Shown in pieces: positions 1 to 5,810 of a stretch of 5,810 bases of DNA. The stretch is from Pseudomonadota bacterium. GTDB lineage: Bacteria; Pseudomonadota; Alphaproteobacteria; Rhizobiales; Hyphomicrobiaceae. Under the pieces are notes generated by a model. That model saw nothing but the letters and a program-made list of their open reading frames with translations. It searched no databases and was not told where the DNA came from. The DNA lies in the NCBI GenBank assembly GCA_023428365.1, contig JAEYYQ010000481.1:1-5810 (forward strand), read 5' to 3'. Made by a program: the position numbers and the translations under genes. The stretch's first letter is position 1, and each line of letters opens with the position of its first letter.

Positions 1-59
1 GCTCAGTTTAACCGAAGCGCCGCCCCATATTTTAATCGATCGTATTTTCCTGGCGTATT

Positions 60-77
60 CAAACCAGTTCCGGTTTG
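60..77 (-). terminator. Weak hairpin just downstream of katG, possible transcript end
   Basis: A perfect 6-bp inverted repeat (CAAACC at 60-65, GGTTTG at 72-77, 6-nt loop) lies about 10 nt past the katG stop codon when read on the minus strand. Its position suits a transcript end. However, the stem is short and no run of U follows it, so it is not a convincing intrinsic terminator. The rest of 1-87 is AT-richer than the genes, and I see no gene in it. katG may instead end by Rho or beyond the left edge. Confidence 0.25.
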
Positions 78-87
78 GCTGCCCGGA

Positions 88-2348
<2,261 letters not shown>

Positions 2349-2350
<2 letters not shown>

Positions 2351-3386
2351 GCAATCAGTCACACTCCGACAGCTCCGCTATTTCGACGCGCTGGCGCGAC
2401 ATGGTCATTTTGGACGCGCGGCGGCCGCTTGCTCGGTTTCGCAGCCTGCTTTGTCCATGCAAATCAAAGAGTTGGAGGATGCCCTCGGCATTCAGCTGAT
2501 AGACAGAGGAGCGCGGCAGGTCCGGCTGACGAAATTTGGCGAGGAGGCCGTTCAGCGTGTCCGCGTTATCCTTCGTTCGGTCGATGAGTTCGGCGATTTC
2601 GCGAGAGCGTCCCAGGACCGATTTACCGGACGGCTGCGGATCGGCATGATCCAGACGATAGCGCCATATCTCCTCCCGACCGTCATCGGCAATCTTACGC
2701 GGACCCACCCCGAGATCGAAGTGCACGTGCGCGAGGCGCTCACGTCCACATTGATCCAGGAACTGGCCGACGGCCGTCTCGATACCGCGATTGTGGCTCT
2801 GCCTATCTCCGAAACGTCACTGACTGAAATCCCACTGTTCACGGAGAGGTTTCTGCTGGTCCGGCCGCGCGAGGATAAAGGAACGCCGGTCCCCAGCAGC
2901 GAGATGCTGCGCGAGATGCGGCTGCTTCTGCTCGACGAGGGGCATTGTTTCCGCGATCAGGCCCTCTCGTTCTGTGACATGCAAACCTCGCAGCCGCGCG
3001 AGGTGCTGGACGCAAGTTCATTGTCGACTCTCGTGCAGATGGTCGGCGCCGGCATGGGCATTACGTTGATTCCAGAAATGGCAGTGGCGATGGAAACGCG
3101 TTCGGCAGCCGTGTCTGTTGCCCGTTTCAAGGACCCGCAGCCATCACGTACCGTCGGCATGGTCTGGCGTAAGAGCAGCCCGTTGGCCGGGCAGCTGTTG
3201 CAGCTTTCCCAGGTGATCTGTCGCTCAGAGGGGCTGGACAAAACGCTGAAAAATGACCTAGAGCCGCGTGCAACAGGACGCGATGCACCGCAAGAGACTG
3301 GTTACGATGCTCCCGGAGAAATAACGTCTCTCGTCTCCGAGGCTTCGCCAACCCAGGCTCCCAAACGTGATGAGGCAAATCGATGA
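2349..3386 (+). CDS. oxyR: Hydrogen peroxide-sensing LysR-family regulator OxyR
   Basis: Transcription factor that senses peroxide through a disulfide and activates antioxidant genes, here most directly katG, which is divergent from it. The winged helix-turn-helix spans about residues 5-63 (TLRQLRYFDALARHGHFGRA, then SVSQPALSMQIKELE), followed by a linker and a periplasmic-binding-protein-like sensor domain from about 93 to 295. C200 and C209 lie in GHCFRDQALSFC with the same nine-residue spacing as C199 and C208 of E. coli OxyR, which separates it from generic LysR proteins. At 345 aa it is about 40 residues longer than E. coli OxyR. Residues about 301-345 are polar, rich in D, E, A, P and T, and look disordered. 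The ATG at 2349 gives the normal family N-terminus but has no Shine-Dalgarno sequence, fitting a leaderless message. Its stop overlaps the galE start. Confidence 0.96.
3276..3323 (+). repeat. Two-copy 24-bp tandem repeat in the oxyR 3' end
   Basis: Residues 310-317 (GRDAPQET) and 318-325 (GYDAPGEI) form an in-frame tandem repeat with 5 of 8 residues identical. The DNA copies (3276-3299 and 3300-3323) are recognisably related, for example CGATGCACCG against CGATGCTCCC. It lies in the extra C-terminal tail of OxyR, outside the conserved fold, and probably arose by a small slippage duplication. Confidence 0.5.
3372..3375 (+). promoter_or_regulatory. galE ribosome binding site inside the oxyR coding end
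   Basis: GAGG lies 7 nt before the galE ATG at 3383 and is read as part of the last oxyR codons. It supports initiation at the overlapping ATG rather than at a later start. Confidence 0.6.
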
Positions 3387-4378
3387 ACGTTCTTGTCACG
3401 GGCGGCGCCGGTTACATCGGCAGCCACATGGTTCTCGAACTGCTGGAAGCAGGTGAGACCGTCACCATCATCGATAACATGTCGACGGGATTTCAGTCGG
3501 TCGTCCCCGATGCGGCAAAGCTGATCATCGGAGACGTCGGCGATTTCGATCTCGTCACCTCGGTAATCCGTGAACACGCCATCGATGCGGTGGTGCATTT
3601 CGCCGGATCGATCGTGGTGCCTGAATCCGTTGCCAATCCCCTCGCCTACTATGACAACAATACCGCCAAATCGCGGTCTCTTCTGGAGGCCTGCGTCGCG
3701 ACTGGTGTCCGGCATTTCATCTTTTCATCGACCGCTGCCGTGTACGGAATGCCACGCGACAACCCGGTGTCTGAGACCACCGAACTGCGCCCGCTGTCAC
3801 CTTACGGCAGCTCCAAGCTGATGACCGAGCTCATGCTGGCCGATGTCGCGCGTGCGCACGATCTGAGATACGTCGCTCTACGCTACTTCAACGTGGCCGG
3901 TGCCGATCCCGCTGGCCGCACCGGACAATCATCGCCGAATGCCACGCATCTCATCACCGTCGCCTGCAAGGTCGCCCTGGGACTTCGCCCGCACCTGGAG
4001 ATCTTCGGCACCGACTATCCGACTGCAGATGGCACCTGTGTTCGCGATTATATTCAAGTCACCGATCTGGTGCGCGCACACTCGTCGGCCCTCAGCCATC
4101 TGCGGGATGGGGGAGAGGGCGGCATATTCAATTGCGGCTATGGCAAGGGATACTCGGTGTTCGAGGTCGTCGATGCCGTGAAACGCGTCTCCGGCCGTGA
4201 TTTCGAGGTGCGGCTGTCCCCAAGACGGCCGGGAGATCCCGCTGCGATCGTCGCGTCGTCCGAGAAAATCCGCGCGACGCTTGGCTGGACACCGAAATAT
4301 GACGACTTGGACGGCATCGTTACTCAAGCGCTGAGCTGGGAAGCCCAGCTCATGCAGCGCAGGACATCATCAAGCTAG
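3383..4378 (+). CDS. galE: UDP-glucose 4-epimerase GalE
   Basis: Cytoplasmic NAD-dependent extended short-chain dehydrogenase that interconverts UDP-glucose and UDP-galactose, supplying galactose for exopolysaccharide or LPS and feeding the Leloir pathway. The NAD-binding glycine motif GGAGYIGSH is at residues 7-15, D31 is placed to hold the adenosine ribose, and the catalytic set is T117, Y141 and K145 (YGSSK). The C-terminal half carries the sugar-nucleotide signature IFGTDYPTADGTCVRDYI at 207-224. The length of 331 aa is normal. The residue matching the E. coli Y299 size gate appears to be I289, so some activity on N-acetylated sugars cannot be excluded. The ATG overlaps the oxyR stop as ATGA and has GAGG 7 nt upstream, indicating translational coupling. 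In rhizobia this function is often called exoB. No polysaccharide or galactose genes adjoin it in the window. Confidence 0.93.
   Translation: MNVLVTGGAGYIGSHMVLELLEAGETVTIIDNMSTGFQSVVPDAAKLIIGDVGDFDLVTSVIREHAIDAVVHFAGSIVVPESVANPLAYYDNNTAKSRSLLEACVATGVRHFIFSSTAAVYGMPRDNPVSETTELRPLSPYGSSKLMTELMLADVARAHDLRYVALRYFNVAGADPAGRTGQSSPNATHLITVACKVALGLRPHLEIFGTDYPTADGTCVRDYIQVTDLVRAHSSALSHLRDGGEGGIFNCGYGKGYSVFEVVDAVKRVSGRDFEVRLSPRRPGDPAAIVASSEKIRATLGWTPKYDDLDGIVTQALSWEAQLMQRRTSSS
4332..4352 (+). other. Strong hairpin in the last codons of galE
   Basis: TGAGCTGGG (4332-4340) and CCCAGCTCA (4344-4352) form a perfect 9-bp inverted repeat around a 3-nt loop, ending 24 nt before the galE stop codon. No T-run follows on either strand, so it is not a standard intrinsic terminator. 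It sits at the junction of two convergent genes and could stabilise the galE mRNA 3' end or slow polymerase from either side. It may also be coincidental coding sequence. Confidence 0.4.
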
Positions 4379-4387
4379 CCTGCCCAC

Positions 4388-5410
4388 CTATCGCAATGGC
4401 GGCGCGTAGAGCAGCCCGCCACGGGTCCACAACTCGTTGACCCCGCGCTCGATGGCCAGTGGTGTTTCCGTGCCGATGTTGCGCTCGAAGACCTCACCGT
4501 AGTTGCCGATCAGCCGGATGACATTCGGATACCAATCGCGCGGCAGCTTATCCGACAGAGCGGGGACATCCGACGCATCCGCCTGTGGTGGCTTGCTGGT
4601 CGATTGCTGTTGTTCCTCAGCATTGATCAAGGCAAACAGCACCCAGCGCACCACGCTCGTCCACACTGGATCGTCGCTTCGCACGACAGGTCCCAGTGGC
4701 TCTTTCGAGATGACCTCAGGCAGCAACGTATGCGCGTCAGGCTGATCAAAGCCCATCCGCATCGCCGCCAGTGCAGACCGATCGGCAGTGACGGCGTCGC
4801 AGGTCCCGGCAGCATAGCTATCGCGCAGCTCCGCGAACGTACCCAATGTGACGACTTCAGCCGTCAAATTGTTCTGACCGAAAAACGCCTTCGCGTTGGC
4901 TTCCGTTGTGGTTCCACTCTGCGCGCAGACCTTGGCTCCTGCAATCTCCATCGCACTGACCCAGCCACGCGCGGCTGGCGCCATGAATGATTGTCCGTCG
5001 TAATAGGCGATCCCGACGAAATTGAAGCCCATGCCGATCTCGCGCGACATGGTCCATGTCGAGTTGCGCGACAGCACATCGATCTTGCCGCTTTTCAGCG
5101 CGTCGAACCGCTCATCCGCCGAAAGCGGCACGTACTCGACCCGATCCGTTGCGGAGAACAAAGCGGCGGAAAGCGCCTTGCAGAAATCGACATCGAAGCC
5201 TGACCAGACGCCATCAGCGTTCTGCGCCGAAAAGCCCGTCAAACCCTGGCTGACGCCACAGATAACCTTTTGCCGCTTGAGGATGGTATCGAGTGTGTCC
5301 GCGTGCGCTGTCATCGCCCCAGGAACAAGTGCCACGATACCGGCGACGAACACGGAAAGCGTAGCCCGTCCTTGACGAAGCGCACGGCGGACAGAATGAA
5401 AGCCAATCAT
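4388..5410 (-). CDS. Periplasmic amino-acid-binding protein of an ABC transporter, AapJ/YhdW family
   Basis: Extracytoplasmic solute-binding protein (340 aa) resembling AapJ, the receptor of the broad-specificity L-amino-acid importer of rhizobia. Residues 1-37 look like a Sec signal peptide: arginines at 8, 9, 12 and 15, a hydrophobic core at about 17-31, and cleavage after AHA. Family motifs follow in order: CGVSQGLTGFS (51-61), GFDVDFCKAL (71-80), DVLSRNSTWT (111-120), YYDGQSF (136-142), CAQSGTTTE (162-170), ISKEPLGPVVR (234-244), GNYGEVFERNIG (302-313) and YAPPLR at the end. After NAEE (263-266) a low-complexity Q/S/P/D-rich stretch replaces the usual helical segment. The start at 5410 has GGGGGA 6 nt upstream. 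An upstream in-frame ATG at 5536 would overlap the preceding gene and bury the signal peptide. No permease or ATPase gene is adjacent downstream, so its membrane partners lie elsewhere or it works as an orphan receptor. The exact ligand is not readable from sequence. Confidence 0.92.
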   Translation of the reverse strand: MIGFHSVRRALRQGRATLSVFVAGIVALVPGAMTAHADTLDTILKRQKVICGVSQGLTGFSAQNADGVWSGFDVDFCKALSAALFSATDRVEYVPLSADERFDALKSGKIDVLSRNSTWTMSREIGMGFNFVGIAYYDGQSFMAPAARGWVSAMEIAGAKVCAQSGTTTEANAKAFFGQNNLTAEVVTLGTFAELRDSYAAGTCDAVTADRSALAAMRMGFDQPDAHTLLPEVISKEPLGPVVRSDDPVWTSVVRWVLFALINAEEQQQSTSKPPQADASDVPALSDKLPRDWYPNVIRLIGNYGEVFERNIGTETPLAIERGVNELWTRGGLLYAPPLR

Positions 5411-5416
5411 GAAAAA

Positions 5417-5422
5417 TCCCCC
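5417..5422 (-). promoter_or_regulatory. Ribosome binding site deciding the binding-protein start
   Basis: GGGGGA on the minus strand lies 6 nt before the ATG at 5410, within the 25-nt gap after the transpeptidase stop. It selects the start that begins with a proper signal peptide. Confidence 0.7.
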
Positions 5423-5435
5423 GGAGCGCCGATAA

Positions 5436-5810
5436 TCACGGGCTGAGATCGAAAACACGGGTCTGCCAAGGATCAGTCGTTGTCTCACTGAGAGCGACCT
5501 GATCGACTGGGACCGTATCCTTGTCATAGACGTCATTGCGGAATTGGGCTGGCCCCTCGCCTGCCACCCATCCGGTCAGATAGACAAAATGCACGGGAAC
5601 GGGCTGCTCCAGCCGAAGCGTCGTTGTTGTGGTAGCGTTCATCAGCGGCTCGAGCCGGCGGCGCACCGATTGCTCGTCCTCACCCAGCAGCAGACCTGCC
5701 AGCGCAAATACGTTCTGAACACGCACACATCCAGCGCTTTGCGAACGGTAGGGACCGTCAAACAGACGCTTCATCGGCGTGTCGTGCATGTAAACGGTAT
5801 GATTGTTGGG
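5436..5810 (-). CDS. L,D-transpeptidase, YcbB/LdtD-like, C-terminal fragment cut by the window edge
   Basis: Only the last 124 residues are inside the window; the reading frame is open to the right edge, so the gene is partial here and not necessarily broken. The visible part starts PNNHTVYMHDTP and contains SAGCVRVQN, the YkuD catalytic signature. The nucleophilic Cys codon is at 5727-5729 and the conserved HDTP histidine at 5784-5786. The motif has S-A-G-C where many YkuD proteins have S-H-G-C; E. coli LdtD (YcbB) likewise lacks that histidine, so this suggests the YcbB branch and not inactivation. Such enzymes form 3-3 cross-links between meso-diaminopimelate residues of peptidoglycan in the periplasm. 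About 90 residues follow the catalytic Cys, including VPVHFVYLTGWV, which fits the strand region typical of YcbB C-termini. The stop is 25 bp before the amino-acid-binding protein gene, so the two are probably co-transcribed from a promoter outside the window. Confidence 0.88.
   Translation of the reverse strand, partial: PNNHTVYMHDTPMKRLFDGPYRSQSAGCVRVQNVFALAGLLLGEDEQSVRRRLEPLMNATTTTTLRLEQPVPVHFVYLTGWVAGEGPAQFRNDVYDKDTVPVDQVALSETTTDPWQTRVFDLSP

Noticed and set aside
5411..5536. Extension of the amino-acid-binding protein start to the ATG at 5536
   Set aside because: It would overlap the transpeptidase coding end out of frame and put 42 residues before a clear signal peptide; GGGGGA supports the ATG at 5410.
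5715..5735. Possible inactive transpeptidase because the SHGC histidine is replaced (SAGC)
   Set aside because: YcbB-type enzymes such as E. coli LdtD also lack a histidine at that position (SSGC), and the nucleophilic Cys and the HDTP histidine are present.

Overview
The window reads as ordinary chromosomal DNA of an alphaproteobacterium, probably Hyphomicrobiales (rhizobial/Bradyrhizobium-like). This rests on the divergent katG-oxyR pair, the AapJ-type amino-acid-binding protein, the moderately high GC content and the strong GC bias at third codon positions. I see no rRNA or tRNA genes, CRISPR array, insertion sequence, integrase or phage gene. The genus is an inference and cannot be fixed from this sequence alone.

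Layout, left to right. (1) katG (minus strand, 88-2235) encodes a complete bifunctional catalase-peroxidase; 1-87 is its 3' flank. (2) Positions 2236-2348 are a compact divergent control region. It holds a katG -10 element without a good -35, a GATCAG-containing candidate OxyR operator, and an oxyR promoter that starts transcription at or within a few bases of the oxyR ATG. (3) oxyR (plus strand, 2349-3386) encodes the LysR-family peroxide sensor with both redox cysteines and an extra C-terminal tail. (4) galE (plus strand, 3383-4378) encodes a UDP-glucose 4-epimerase whose start codon overlaps the oxyR stop (ATGA). (5) After a 9-bp gap, a convergent minus-strand pair follows: an AapJ/YhdW-family periplasmic amino-acid-binding protein (4388-5410) and, 25 bp upstream of it, the C-terminal end of a YcbB-type L,D-transpeptidase that runs off the right edge (5436-5810).

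How the genes work together. KatG removes hydrogen peroxide, and OxyR, oxidised by peroxide, is expected to activate katG from the shared spacer while limiting its own promoter. Placing galE in translational coupling behind oxyR would tie UDP-galactose supply (surface polysaccharide) to oxyR transcription. This is the least expected link in the plus-strand half. In the minus-strand half, a peptidoglycan cross-linking enzyme is probably co-transcribed with a solute-binding protein that has no transporter permease or ATPase gene beside it in the window.

I found no evidence of a wholly new system. The points worth a second look are the leaderless oxyR start, the oxyR-galE coupling, the OxyR tail with its small tandem repeat, and the transpeptidase/binding-protein pair.
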